Assembly (NCBI RefSeq): GCF_036010505.1
Contig: NZ_CP108569.1
Location: 3,607,001 to 3,671,000 of the forward strand
Source: Streptomyces sp. NBC_01197
GTDB taxonomy: Bacteria; Actinomycetota; Actinomycetes; Streptomycetales; Streptomycetaceae
Reading direction: 5' to 3'
DNA: 64,000 bases
Part shown: piece by piece, positions 1-8,183 of the stretch
Numbering within the stretch: the first letter of the stretch is position 1
Layout of the letters: each line of letters opens with the position of its first letter
Notes under the pieces: model-generated
Database searches by the model: none
What the model was told of the DNA's origin: nothing
The model's input: only the letters and a program-made list of their open reading frames with translations
Translations under genes and position numbers: made by a program

Positions 1-126
1 GTCCTCGAAGACCGGTACGGGCTCCAATTCCCCGAAATCGAGGGTTCCTTCAGCCCCGGCGTGACGCTGGCGCAGGCAGCCGAAGCCCTCTCGCGGCTGC
101 TGGCGACCGTTCCCACCACATCATGA
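1..126 (+). CDS. Acyl carrier protein, C-terminal fragment (cut by window edge)
   Basis: Only the last 41 codons are in the window, ending in TGA at 124-126. The fragment begins VLEDRYGLQFPEIEG and continues with a TLAQAAEALSRLL helix. This matches helices II-IV of a phosphopantetheine-carrying acyl carrier protein (the usual L-E-E-x-F-G-V-x-I-P block followed by a final helix). The serine that carries the phosphopantetheine arm would lie to the left, outside the window. The stop overlaps the start of the ketosynthase (ATGA), so the two are translationally coupled and probably work on the same thioester-bound acyl chain. ACP is inferred from the C-terminal half alone; a PCP is less likely but possible. 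Confidence 0.6.
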   Translation, partial: VLEDRYGLQFPEIEGSFSPGVTLAQAAEALSRLLATVPTTS

Positions 127-1349
127 CCTCCCGCTCCGTCTCCGTCACCGGGCTCGGTATGACCACCCCCGCCGGCGTGGGGGCCGCAGCGACCTGGGCC
201 CGCCTGTGCGAAGGCACATCTACTGCCACACCGGATCCGAGACTGGACGGCATGCCGGTCGCCTTCTCCTGCCAGATCCCCGAGTTCGACGCCGTCAGAG
301 CCATCGGCCGTCGCATCGTCTGGCGCACCGACCGGTTCGTGCACCTCGCACTCCTCACCGCACGGGAGGCCCTCGCCGACTCGGGTCTCGACCCCACCAC
401 CTGGGACGGCAACCGGGTCGGGGTCGTGATCGGCGTCGGCGGGAGCAGCCAGGACACCGCCTCACGCGAGTACGAGCAACTGGCCCGTGGCGCCTACCGG
501 GCGCTGTCGCCGACCGATGTGCCCCGCAGTATGCCGAACATGGCCCCCGCCGAGATCGCCATCGACTGCCAGGCCACCGGGCCCAACTTCGCCGTCAGCA
601 CGGCCTGCGCATCGGGGGCCACGGCTATCGGTCTCGCCCGCGACCTGATCGTCTCCGGCACGTGCGACATCGTCATCGCAGGAGGCAGCGAATCCGCCGG
701 CTCCTCACGTCTCGCCGCCGGAGCGTTCTGGCGGATGGGCGCCCTGTCCACCCGCAGCCACGACCCCGCCGGAGCCTCCCGCCCCTTTGACGCCGACCGT
801 GACGGTTTCGTCCTCGGCGAAGGCGCCGGCGTCCTGATCCTGGAGGAAACCCGCCACGCCAGAGCGCGACGTGCCCCTGTCCGCGCCCATCTGGCCGGAT
901 ACGGCACCACCTGCGACGCCCACCACTGGACCACCCCACACCCAGGGGGGCGCGGCACCGTACAGGCCCTGCGCACCGCTCTCAGCGACGCGGCTCTCAC
1001 GCCCGCCGACATCGGCCACGTCAACGCCCACGCCACATCGACCCCCGCCAACGACATCAGCGAAGCCGAGGCCCTGCGCGCTGTCTTCCACACACCCCCG
1101 CCCGTCACCGCCACCAAGAGCGTCATCGGCCACGCCATCGCAGGAGCCGGTGCGATCGAGGCGGCGGTCAGCGTCCTGAGTCTCACCACTCAGACCATCC
1201 ACCCCACCGCCAACCTCGACCGGCCCGACCCCGCCATCGACCTCGACATCGTCACCAAACAACCCCGGCACGAGACGATGACCGCGGTCGCGAGCACTTC
1301 TATCGGCTTCGGCGGCCAGAACACCGCCCTGATCTTCACCACGGCATGA
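123..1349 (+). CDS. Beta-ketoacyl-ACP synthase, FabF/KAS II-like
   Basis: A 408-residue thiolase-fold ketosynthase that would elongate an ACP-bound acyl chain by decarboxylative condensation. The catalytic triad is intact: Cys162 in STACASG, His303 in NAHATST and His337 in KSVIGHAIAGAG, with Lys332. The FDADRDGFVLGEGAG block near residues 222-236 is typical of the FabF / type II PKS KS-alpha family. It starts in an ATGA overlap with the ACP and ends in an ATGA overlap with the P450, giving a tight ACP-KS-P450 operon. This context, plus location outside any visible fab cluster, argues for specialised metabolism rather than bulk fatty-acid synthesis. No chain-length factor is visible; one may lie to the left. 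Confidence 0.85.
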   Translation: MTSRSVSVTGLGMTTPAGVGAAATWARLCEGTSTATPDPRLDGMPVAFSCQIPEFDAVRAIGRRIVWRTDRFVHLALLTAREALADSGLDPTTWDGNRVGVVIGVGGSSQDTASREYEQLARGAYRALSPTDVPRSMPNMAPAEIAIDCQATGPNFAVSTACASGATAIGLARDLIVSGTCDIVIAGGSESAGSSRLAAGAFWRMGALSTRSHDPAGASRPFDADRDGFVLGEGAGVLILEETRHARARRAPVRAHLAGYGTTCDAHHWTTPHPGGRGTVQALRTALSDAALTPADIGHVNAHATSTPANDISEAEALRAVFHTPPPVTATKSVIGHAIAGAGAIEAAVSVLSLTTQTIHPTANLDRPDPAIDLDIVTKQPRHETMTAVASTSIGFGGQNTALIFTTA

Positions 1350-2677
1350 CCCGCACCGCGCCTCCAGCAGGCCCGCCGACGCACTCGGCCTGTCCAACCC
1401 CCCTGGTCCGCCCGCCCCTCCTGGCCTGCCCAACCCTCAACGAAGGCGGGTTCGGTACGGCGCTGAGCGGGCTCACCGAACCGGACGGCCCCGCCCTGCG
1501 TCCCGTCACCCTCGCGGGCGGTCTGCGCGCCTGGGCCGCGACGGGTGCTGCCGTGTCCCGCGCCGTACTCACCGATCCGCGTCTGACCAACGACATCAGC
1601 GAAGTGGGTCGGCCGGTGCAGGGCTTCCCCGTCCGCCGCTATCCGGAGGACTTCTTCGCCCACGCACCGCAGTTGCTGTCCGCCTCCGGAGACCGCCATC
1701 GCAGGATGCGCCGGATCGTGGCTCCCTTCTTCACCGCAGCCGCGGCAGCGGGGACAGCTGCCAGACTGCGGTGCGAGGCCGCACAGATCATCCGGTCGCT
1801 GGCCGGCCGCGACCGCGTCGACATCGTCGCCGATCTCGCCCTGCCGCTGGCAGGCGCCACCGTCGGCGAGGTCCTCGGCATTCCGCCCGAGCGGCGCCGG
1901 ACAGCTGTGACGGCCGCTCTCGCCGCCAGTGCGTCAGCTCCGGGGACGGAGGCGGCCCGGTCGGCGCACCGCGCCTTCTCCCGCACCGTCCTGCAGGTCA
2001 TCAGCGCCGCCCGCCGCCACCCCACCCCCACCGCGGCTACCGCCGTGCTGCACGCCAACCGAGCCGGAGAACTCACCAACGCCGAAATGGCCGGAATGCT
2101 CGGCATGCTGCTCATCGGCACCATCGACTCGCTGGCCACCGTCATCCCGGCCGGCACGCTCCTCGCCATGCGGTGCCCCGACGTCGGACGCGGTCTCAGT
2201 CAGAGGCTCGGTGGCGGGCTGGGCGAACGGCCCCATCATGAGTCCGTCCGAGGCACCGGACAGACGAGGGCGCTCACCGAGGAGATCCTGAGGCTGAACC
2301 CCCCTTTTCAGCACACCGGTTGGCGATTCACCCGGGAGCCCTGCCGTATCGCGGGCATCTCCTTGCCCCAGGGCACCGTGGTCATCGCCTCCCTGCTCTC
2401 CGCCAACCTCGACCCGGCGGTCTGGCCCGCCCCCTTGCGGGCCGATCCACGCCGTCGGGCACCCAGCAGCCATCTTTCATTCGGACACGGACCGCACTAC
2501 TGCCTCGGCGCGGCGCTCGGACGCCAACTCGTCCATGACGCCCTGGTCGGCCTCTTCAGCCGGCTCCCGCGCCTGAGCCTTGCCGCCCCCGCGGACGAAC
2601 TCACCTGGCACGGCTCTTGCTTGCGCAGGGTGAACCGGCTTCCCGTGGAGACCCACGCCTCAGCCCTCACTGGCTGA
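1346..2677 (+). CDS. Cytochrome P450
   Basis: A 443-residue bacterial class I-type P450. The heme-thiolate loop is SFGHGPHYCLG with Cys386, the ExxR pair is Glu313-Arg316 (EEILR), and the C-helix has HRRMRRIV near residue 118. The I-helix reads LLIGTIDSLAT around 256-265, so the usual AGx(D/E)T acid-alcohol pair is Asp261-Ser262 and the preceding Ala-Gly is Gly-Thr. Residues 1-30 are a Pro/Thr-rich extension. Coupling by ATGA to the ketosynthase suggests it oxidises an ACP-tethered or released product of that enzyme (inference). No ferredoxin gene is adjacent; an FprA-type reductase lies 1.7 kb downstream beyond two leftward genes. Confidence 0.9.
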   Translation: MTRTAPPAGPPTHSACPTPLVRPPLLACPTLNEGGFGTALSGLTEPDGPALRPVTLAGGLRAWAATGAAVSRAVLTDPRLTNDISEVGRPVQGFPVRRYPEDFFAHAPQLLSASGDRHRRMRRIVAPFFTAAAAAGTAARLRCEAAQIIRSLAGRDRVDIVADLALPLAGATVGEVLGIPPERRRTAVTAALAASASAPGTEAARSAHRAFSRTVLQVISAARRHPTPTAATAVLHANRAGELTNAEMAGMLGMLLIGTIDSLATVIPAGTLLAMRCPDVGRGLSQRLGGGLGERPHHESVRGTGQTRALTEEILRLNPPFQHTGWRFTREPCRIAGISLPQGTVVIASLLSANLDPAVWPAPLRADPRRRAPSSHLSFGHGPHYCLGAALGRQLVHDALVGLFSRLPRLSLAAPADELTWHGSCLRRVNRLPVETHASALTG

Positions 2678-2680
2678 CAG

Positions 2681-2713
2681 GGAAAGCCCCAGACCTGTGG
2701 CCCGGGGCTTTCC
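2681..2713. terminator. Bidirectional hairpin terminator
   Basis: Perfect 10-bp arms GGAAAGCCCC (2681-2690) and GGGGCTTTCC (2704-2713) with a 13-nt loop. It starts 3 nt after the P450 stop, between convergent genes, so it can serve both. Confidence 0.75.
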
Positions 2714-2754
2714 GGTCGGCTGCCGGCGGGGTTTCCGGCTGGCGTCTCCCGGGT

Positions 2755-3204
2755 TCACCGAAGATGCGCCCTGGCGTGGTCCGTCAGGAGGGACCAGATC
2801 ACGAAGACGCCGATCGCGATGGCGATGAACGCCCAGACCGGCTGGTACGGCAGCCACATGAAGTTCGCGATGACGCTGATCGCGGCCATGAAAACACCGA
2901 GCCAGCGGGCCCAGGGGGCGCCCTTGAGGATGCCGAGGCCGGTGAGGATGAGGACCACTCCGATGGCCAGATGGATCCAGCCCCAGGTGGTCAGGCTGAA
3001 CTGGTACGTGTAGTGGCCGGTATGTGCGTAGACGTTGTCCTTGGCGATGCCGACGATGCCGTTGAGCACAGCCAGTACGCCGTCCACGAACAGCAGCACA
3101 CCGGCGAACAGGGTTCCACCGCTTGCCCACGCGCTGCCGCTGTCCCTGCCGGGCCGCGTGTGGTGAGGTGTGGGCCCCCCGGAGGGGGCTGCGGACTGAG
3201 CCAT
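2755..3204 (-). CDS. Small four-helix membrane protein (DUF7144-like)
   Basis: A 149-residue integral membrane protein. About 28 polar N-terminal residues precede four hydrophobic segments: near 31-52, then 75-93 (IHLAIGVVLILTGLGILKG), 98-116, and 120-140 with the pattern PVWAFIAIAIGVFVIW. Trp and Gly near the helix ends match a common actinobacterial four-TM family of unknown function. The start is the ATG at 3204 with a strong GAAGGAGG ribosome binding site 7 nt upstream. It lies 120 bp downstream of the TetR gene on the same strand, so it may be co-transcribed with or controlled by that regulator. No enzymatic motif is visible. Confidence 0.7.
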   Translation of the reverse strand: MAQSAAPSGGPTPHHTRPGRDSGSAWASGGTLFAGVLLFVDGVLAVLNGIVGIAKDNVYAHTGHYTYQFSLTTWGWIHLAIGVVLILTGLGILKGAPWARWLGVFMAAISVIANFMWLPYQPVWAFIAIAIGVFVIWSLLTDHARAHLR

Positions 3205-3324
3205 GAGAGCCTCCTTCGCCGGGTCATTCGGACTGGACCGGCGTGGCCCCGACGCTCCGCTTCCGCGGCTTCCGCCACCACCCGAGCAGGGCCATTCGGG
3301 TGAATCGTTCGAGCACCTGTGCGA

Positions 3325-4023
3325 TCAGGTCAGCCCGGTCACGCCCTGGCCGGCCCCCCGGTCCACCAGTGCGCCCGCCCACGGGCCCCCGGCCGCTGAG
3401 CTGAGGTTGTCGAGGCACAGGTCGACCAGGTGCAGCAGGGTGTCGAGATCGCGGCTGCCGCTCGCCTGCCAGGTGCGGACGGCGACCGTCATGGCGCAGG
3501 CGTGCATCGACACCAGGAGCTGGGGCCGCGGGTCGGCCGGGTCCGCGAGGTGCTCCCGCGCGGCGAGGATCCCGGCGAGTGCGTCCTGCTCGCTCAGCAG
3601 GACGCGGTGCAGGGAGACGAGCAGCCCCGGGGTGACCGCCACGAGGTGCAGGACGGCGAGGCAGGCCGGCGTGGAGCGGTACTCGGGAAAGGCCCGCGCC
3701 ACCTCGGTCAGCGCACGGCGGGTGGCTTCGCGCAGCGCGGTCAGCGGTTGCTCGTCGGGGGGCCTGCGGTCCAGTTCGCGCAGGGTGAGTACGGCCATCT
3801 CGCGGAACACCGCGAGCAGCACGTCCTCCTTGCCCGTGAAGTACCGCAGCAGCGTGCGTTTGGACACATCGGCCGCGGTCGCGATGTCGTCCAGCGTGGT
3901 GCCGTCGAAGCCGCGGGAGCCGAACAGGTCGAGGGCCGCGTGGCAGAGCGCGTCACGGGTCCGGAGTTTCTTGCGGGCGCGCAGGCCGGCGGACGCGGTG
4001 CGTGCGGCCGGGCTGGGTTGCAT
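3325..4023 (-). CDS. TetR-family transcriptional regulator
   Basis: A 232-residue TetR-type repressor. Residues about 18-65 form the helix-turn-helix (RDALCHAALDLFGSRGF, TLDDIATAADVSKRTLL, then RYFTGKEDVLL). The rest is the variable ligand-binding and dimerisation domain. An AGGAGG site precedes the ATG. It is divergent from the FprA-type reductase gene and upstream of the small membrane protein. The 310-bp region between it and the reductase contains an inverted repeat that could be its operator. The ligand is unknown. Confidence 0.85.
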   Translation of the reverse strand: MQPSPAARTASAGLRARKKLRTRDALCHAALDLFGSRGFDGTTLDDIATAADVSKRTLLRYFTGKEDVLLAVFREMAVLTLRELDRRPPDEQPLTALREATRRALTEVARAFPEYRSTPACLAVLHLVAVTPGLLVSLHRVLLSEQDALAGILAAREHLADPADPRPQLLVSMHACAMTVAVRTWQASGSRDLDTLLHLVDLCLDNLSSAAGGPWAGALVDRGAGQGVTGLT

Positions 4024-4333
4024 ACGGGGTTCCTCCTGGCGGGACGGCGTACCGGCGGCCCGGTCCGTACCGTGGGCAGCCAGAGGATTCTGTCACCTGG
4101 TGCCATATGCTTTCGGGTGACACGCCTGTCCGGCTCCCGGCGGCAGGGGTGGCGCCGATCCCGTCAGAGGATCCCCAGGTGGACCGGACGTGGGGGTCAT
4201 GGCTGTGGGGATCATGACCGCAGGGGTCATGGCCGTGGGGGCCGCAGGCCCTTCGACCGCCGCCGCCCGTTGTCCTCCGCCGTCGGCGGGCCTGTCGATC
4301 CGTCTGTCCGCGTTGCCTGGAGGAACGTCCCGT
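4024..4333. promoter_or_regulatory. Divergent intergenic region with inverted and direct repeats
   Basis: This 310-bp gap separates tetR (leftward) from the ferredoxin reductase gene (rightward). It holds the dyad TGTCACC (4091-4097) and GGTGACA (4116-4122), with a TATGCT box at 4106-4111 inside the spacer, a plausible repressor-blocked promoter. An 18-bp direct repeat follows: GGGGTCATGGCTGTGGGG at 4193-4210 and again at 4223-4240 with one mismatch (30-bp period). No convincing small gene was seen. The operator role is inferred from position and symmetry only. Confidence 0.4.
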
Positions 4334-5698
4334 ATGTCTCGTCCCATCCGTGTCGCGATCGTCGGTGCCGGTCCGGCCGGCATCTACGCCGCCGACGCCC
4401 TGCTGAAGTCCGACGCCGCCCACGCCCCGGGCGTCTCCATCGACCTGTTCGAGCGGATGCCCGCCCCGTTCGGGCTGATCCGCTACGGGGTCGCCCCGGA
4501 CCACCCGCGGATCAAGGGCATCATCACCGCTCTGCACAAGGTGCTGGACAAGCCGCAGATACGGCTCTTCGGCAATGTGGACTACCCCGACGACCTCACG
4601 CTGGACGACCTGCACCGCTTCTACGACGCCGTGGTCTTCTCCACCGGCGCGATGGCGGACCGCGCCCTGGACATACCCGGGACAGCCCTGGACGGCTCAT
4701 TCGGCGCCGCGGACTTCGTCTCCTGGTACGACGGCCACCCGGACGTCCCGCGGACCTGGCCGCTGGAGGCCGAGAAGGTCGCCGTTGTCGGGGTGGGCAA
4801 TGTCGCCCTGGACGTCGCACGGATCCTGGCCAAGACCGCCGATGAGCTGCTGCCCACCGAGATCCCGCCGAACGTCCACAGCGGGTTGCAGCAGAACAAG
4901 GCCGTCGAGGTCCATGTCTTCGGCCGCCGCGGACCCGCGCAGGCCAAGTTCAGCCCGATGGAGCTGCGCGAGCTGGACCACTCGCCGAACATCGAGGTCG
5001 TCGTCAACCCCGAGGACATCGACTACGACGAGGGCTCGATCGCCACCCGCCGCGGTGACAAGCAGGCCAACATGGTCGCCTCCACCCTGGAGAACTGGGC
5101 CATCCGCGACGCCGGCGACCGGCCGCACAAGCTTTTCCTGCACTTCTTCGAGTCCCCTGAGGAGATCATTGGCGAGGACGGACGCGTGGTCGGGCTGCGT
5201 ACGGAGCGCACCGAGCTCGACGGCACCGGCAACGTCCGCGGCACCGGGCGCTTCACCGACTGGGACGTCCAGGCCGTCTACCGCGCGGTCGGCTACCGCT
5301 CTGACGAGCTGCCCAAGCTGCCCTTCGACGTGGCCTCCGGCACCGTCCCCCACGAGGCCGGGCGCGTACTGGCCGCCGACGGCAGCCACCAGACCGCCGT
5401 CTATGTCACCGGCTGGATCAAGCGCGGCCCGATCGGGCTCATCGGCCACACCAAGGGCGACGCCAACGAGACCGTCGCCTGCCTCCTCGACGACCACGCC
5501 AACGGCCGGCTCCCCGGCGCCGACCTGCCGGACCCGGATGCCGTCACCGATTTCCTGGCCGAGCGCGGCGTGCGGTACACCACGTGGGACGGCTGGCACC
5601 AGCTCGACAGCCACGAGCGGAGCCTGGGCGACGCGGAGGGCCGCGAGCGCGTGAAGGTCGTCGAGCGCGAGCACATGCTCCGCCACAGCGGCGCCTGA
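4334..5698 (+). CDS. FprA-type ferredoxin/adrenodoxin-like NADP reductase
   Basis: A 454-residue FAD/NADPH flavoprotein that passes electrons from NADPH to a ferredoxin, for example to P450s. The N-terminal FAD Rossmann motif is VAIVGAGPAGIYAADALL (residues 6-23), followed by the family block PFGLIRYGVAPDHPRIK. The NADP-binding motif is VGVGNVALDVARIL near 155, and the C-terminal FAD-contact block is YVTGWIKRGPIGLIGHTK. Length matches FprA/adrenodoxin reductase. The start is the ATG at 4334, preceded by GGAGGA at 4318-4323; upstream codons in frame are repetitive and unlikely to be coding. It could supply the nearby P450, but a divergent regulator lies between them, so that link is weak. Confidence 0.9.
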   Translation: MSRPIRVAIVGAGPAGIYAADALLKSDAAHAPGVSIDLFERMPAPFGLIRYGVAPDHPRIKGIITALHKVLDKPQIRLFGNVDYPDDLTLDDLHRFYDAVVFSTGAMADRALDIPGTALDGSFGAADFVSWYDGHPDVPRTWPLEAEKVAVVGVGNVALDVARILAKTADELLPTEIPPNVHSGLQQNKAVEVHVFGRRGPAQAKFSPMELRELDHSPNIEVVVNPEDIDYDEGSIATRRGDKQANMVASTLENWAIRDAGDRPHKLFLHFFESPEEIIGEDGRVVGLRTERTELDGTGNVRGTGRFTDWDVQAVYRAVGYRSDELPKLPFDVASGTVPHEAGRVLAADGSHQTAVYVTGWIKRGPIGLIGHTKGDANETVACLLDDHANGRLPGADLPDPDAVTDFLAERGVRYTTWDGWHQLDSHERSLGDAEGRERVKVVEREHMLRHSGA

Positions 5699-5762
5699 CA
5701 GACAGCACCCGCGGGCGGCCTCGCCGGCCAGGTGGCGGGCGACCGCTCCACGGACATGTCCA

Positions 5763-6008
5763 TCACGTCCGTGGGCCGGGAGGCGTAGGCCCTGTCCCGA
5801 CGTGGTCGGCCACGGCCACGAGCAGCACCCGCGTGCCCTCCTCCCGTGCCCGCCAGCGGTGTCGCACCCCGCCGGTGAGGAAGAGCGTGTCGCCCCGGCC
5901 CAGTTGGTACGTACGGCCTTCGGCCTCGACTTCGGCCGTGCCGTCGGCCACGTACATCAACTCGTCGTTGCGATGCTCGAATACCGGCGCCGGTCGTCGG
6001 GGGATCAT
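5763..6008 (-). pseudogene. Cupin-domain C-terminal remnant
   Basis: The 81-residue frame reads EHRNDELMYVADGTAEVE then GRGDTLFLTGGVRHRW. These are the two metal/ligand motifs of a small cupin barrel of the kind found at the C-terminus of HTH-cupin regulators. The first strands and any DNA-binding domain are missing: the frame opens at 6008 with an in-frame stop at 6027-6029. Immediately to the right, in the opposite direction, begins the tail of a permease that has also lost its N-terminus. The simplest reading is a deletion that removed both 5' halves of a divergent pair. A functional stand-alone mini-cupin cannot be excluded. Confidence 0.55.
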
Positions 6009-6033
6009 CGCTGGTGATCTACGGGATCATCGC
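6001..6033. repeat. 11-bp direct repeat flanking a gene-fusion junction
   Basis: GGGATCATCGC occurs at 6001-6011 and again at 6023-6033, on either side of the point where the cupin remnant (leftward) and permease remnant (rightward) meet. The same stretch contains GATCA-N7-TGATC. Such short homologies are typical of recombination or slippage end points. Confidence 0.5.
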
Positions 6034-6262
6034 GGCGATGGGCATCGCCATGCTGGGTCGCACGGCCCCCGGCGCGACGGCCAGCTCCACGGTGATCGCC
6101 CTGTCCCTCACCGCGGGCCTGCTGCCGGTGGTCGCACCGGACATCTACCAGGGCTTCCCCGGCTGGACCCGGACGGTCCTGGGCAGCGGCGTGGTGGCGG
6201 GCACGCTCACCGCCGTACTGCTCCACCCGCTCTTCCGGCGCTTCGCCGGGCAGGAGGGCGGT
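6014..6262 (+). pseudogene. NCS2 (uracil/xanthine) permease C-terminal remnant
   Basis: About 83 residues match the last transmembrane segments of nucleobase:cation symporter-2 permeases: SSTVIALSLTAGLLPVVAP, then DIYQGFPGWTRTVLGSG, then a final hydrophobic helix ending AVLLHPLFRRF. Full-length members have about 430-460 residues and 12-14 helices, so roughly 80% is absent. The N-terminal end lies at the repeat-flanked junction near 6008-6023. The frame has no stop of its own and stays open through non-homologous sequence into femX, so the original stop is also gone. It is presumably not functional. Confidence 0.6.
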
Positions 6263-6418
6263 ACGGGGAAGGAGTACGGAGGCCGGACGCTGATCCGGGC
6301 CAGGCCCTGCGGCGTGGCGCCCGCTGACACAGGGTCCGTGGCCTTGACATGGTGCGTACGGAGAGACAGACGTGCCGTACGCCTCGGGAGAGGCGTCCCG
6401 GGCAGAGGAGCGTTGCGC

Positions 6419-7564
6419 ATGAGCCTTCGGCTGAAGAGCATCACCCGCGAAGAACACCTGGCCTTCATCAGGGCCCGGCCTTCGGCAAGCCATATGCAGG
6501 TGCCGTCGTGGGGGGACGTGAAGCCGGACTGGCGGGCGGAGAGCCTGGGTTGGTTCGAGACGGACGGCCGGGCGGAGGACGGGACGGACGGCCGGCTCGT
6601 CGGAGTGGGGCTGGTCCTGTTCAGACCGTTGCCCAAGCTCAGGCGTTACCTCGCCTATCTGCCCGAGGGGCCGGTCATCGACTGGCACGCGGCTGATCTG
6701 GAGCGTTGGCTGAAACCGATGCTGGCCCATCTGAAGAGGCAGGGGGCGTTCTCGGTGAAGATGGGGCCGCCCGTGGTCGCCCGGCTCTGGGACACCGATG
6801 CGGTCAAGGCCGCCATCGCCGATCCGGCGGCCGGGCGGCTGCGGGACGCCGCCCCGACCTGGCACGACCCCCGGGCCCTCGACGTCGCCGACCGGCTGCG
6901 CGGGATGGGGTGGCAGCAGACCGAGCCGGGCGGTGAGGACGGCTTCGCGGCGGGCCAGCCGCGCTATGTGTTCCAGGTGCCTTTCGCGGGGCGCTCGCTG
7001 GACGAGGTGCACAAGGGCCTCAATCAGCAGTGGCGGCGCAACATCAAGAAGGCCGAGAAGGCCGGAGTCACAGTCGTACGGGGTGAGTACGCAGACCTGT
7101 CCGCCTTCTACGACCTCTACGTCGAGACCGCCGCCAGGGACCGGTTCATCCCCCGCCCGCTCGCCTACTTCCAGCGGATGTGGACCGTACTGACGGCCGA
7201 GGACCCCGACCGGATGCGGCTCTACCTGGCCCACCACGAGGGTGAAGTTCTGGCGGCCGCCACGATGCTGACGGTCGGTGAGCACGTCTGGTACTCCTAC
7301 GGCGCGTCCGCCGGCAGAAAACGCGAAGTCCAGCCGAACAACGCTATCCAGTGGCGCATGATGTCCGACGCACACGCACTCGGCGCCGGCGTCTATGACC
7401 TGCGGGGCATCACCGACACCCTGGAGGAGAGCAACCACCTGCTCGGCCTGCTCCGCTTCAAGGCCGGCACCGGCGGCCACGCCGCCGAGTACCTGGGCGA
7501 GTGGGACTTCCCCCTCAACCGCTTCCTGCACAAGGCCCTCGACCTGTACATGTCCCGGCGCTGA
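6419..7564 (+). CDS. femX: FemX/FemAB-type lipid II glycyltransferase
   Basis: A 381-residue FemAB-family aminoacyltransferase with twin GNAT folds. It uses glycyl-tRNA to add glycine to the stem-peptide side chain of lipid II; in Streptomyces, FemX adds the single bridging Gly to LL-DAP. Family blocks include MQVPSWGDVKPDW near residue 22, FQVPFAGRSLDEVHKGLNQQ with WRRNIKKAEKAGV near 200, and NAIQWRMMSDAHALGAGVYD leading to LRGITDTLEESN near 320. The start is the ATG at 6419 with AGAGGAG at 6404-6410; the frame upstream belongs to the permease remnant. A TTGACA hexamer lies at 6344-6349, but no good -10 box is visible. Confidence 0.85.
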   Translation: MSLRLKSITREEHLAFIRARPSASHMQVPSWGDVKPDWRAESLGWFETDGRAEDGTDGRLVGVGLVLFRPLPKLRRYLAYLPEGPVIDWHAADLERWLKPMLAHLKRQGAFSVKMGPPVVARLWDTDAVKAAIADPAAGRLRDAAPTWHDPRALDVADRLRGMGWQQTEPGGEDGFAAGQPRYVFQVPFAGRSLDEVHKGLNQQWRRNIKKAEKAGVTVVRGEYADLSAFYDLYVETAARDRFIPRPLAYFQRMWTVLTAEDPDRMRLYLAHHEGEVLAAATMLTVGEHVWYSYGASAGRKREVQPNNAIQWRMMSDAHALGAGVYDLRGITDTLEESNHLLGLLRFKAGTGGHAAEYLGEWDFPLNRFLHKALDLYMSRR

Positions 7565-7603
7565 GGCCGGGTGCCACCGCTTCGAACTGCAACCGGGTCC
7601 GCT

Positions 7604-8170
7604 TCAGGGCCTGTCGAGCAGTTCCAGCGCCTCCGCCCAGCGGAACCCGGAGGTGGCTTTCGCGGCCCCGGGCGGACCGGGATCGTACGCGCTGAAGCGG
7701 ACGCCCATGTCGCGCAGCGCGTCGACGCTCCGGCGGTACGCGGGGTGGGCCGCCTGGGCCGCGTTCAGACAAGGCAGTACGGCGGTGGGGATGCCCGCGC
7801 CGTACGCCTCGCAGAGGATGCCGAGAGCCAGGGTGTCCGAGATACCGGCCGCCCATTTGTTGATCGTGTTGAACGTGGCGGGCGCCACCACGATGGCGTC
7901 CGCAGGCGGCAGCGGGCGCGGGTCGCCGGGTGCGCGCCAGGCGGACCTGATCGGGTAGCCGGTCTGTGCGACCACCGCCGCCGTGTCGATGAAACCGAGC
8001 CCCTGCGGGGTGGCGACGACGCCGACGTCCCACTGCTGCTCCTGCGCCGCCGTGATCAGTTGGCCCACGCCGCCCGCGATGCCGGACGCGCAGACCACCA
8101 CGTACAGGAAGGGCTTCCTCGGCCCGCCGGACTGGTGCGTCCCGTCGGGCTGTTCGGGCTGTTCTCTCAT
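7604..8170 (-). CDS. Flavoprotein (HFCD / phosphopantothenoylcysteine decarboxylase-like)
   Basis: A 188-residue protein with the HFCD flavoprotein fold that binds FMN: LYVVVCASGIAGGVGQLI near the N-terminus, DAIVVAPATFNTINKWAAGI in the middle and a PCLNAA segment later. It resembles the FMN-binding half of Dfp or related amino-acid decarboxylases but is too short for the bifunctional CoaBC, so the substrate is unknown. The start is the ATG at 8170 with a GAGGGGGA site; an in-frame ATG 31 codons upstream would overlap the kinase gene. It follows the histidine kinase by 13 bp and is probably the third gene of that operon. Confidence 0.75.
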   Translation of the reverse strand: MREQPEQPDGTHQSGGPRKPFLYVVVCASGIAGGVGQLITAAQEQQWDVGVVATPQGLGFIDTAAVVAQTGYPIRSAWRAPGDPRPLPPADAIVVAPATFNTINKWAAGISDTLALGILCEAYGAGIPTAVLPCLNAAQAAHPAYRRSVDALRDMGVRFSAYDPGPPGAAKATSGFRWAEALELLDRP

Positions 8171-8183
8171 GTGGTCCCCCTCG

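Noticed and set aside
123..2677. Calling the KS operon a type II polyketide cluster with a named product
   Set aside because: No chain-length factor, cyclase or ketoreductase is in the window. The product cannot be named from three genes.
4334..5698. Calling the FprA reductase the dedicated P450 redox partner
   Set aside because: It is separated from the P450 by two leftward genes and two promoters, and FprA homologues are housekeeping enzymes in many streptomycetes.
6344..6372. TTGACA as a promoter for femX
   Set aside because: The -35 hexamer is perfect, but no acceptable -10 is found at 16-19 bp.
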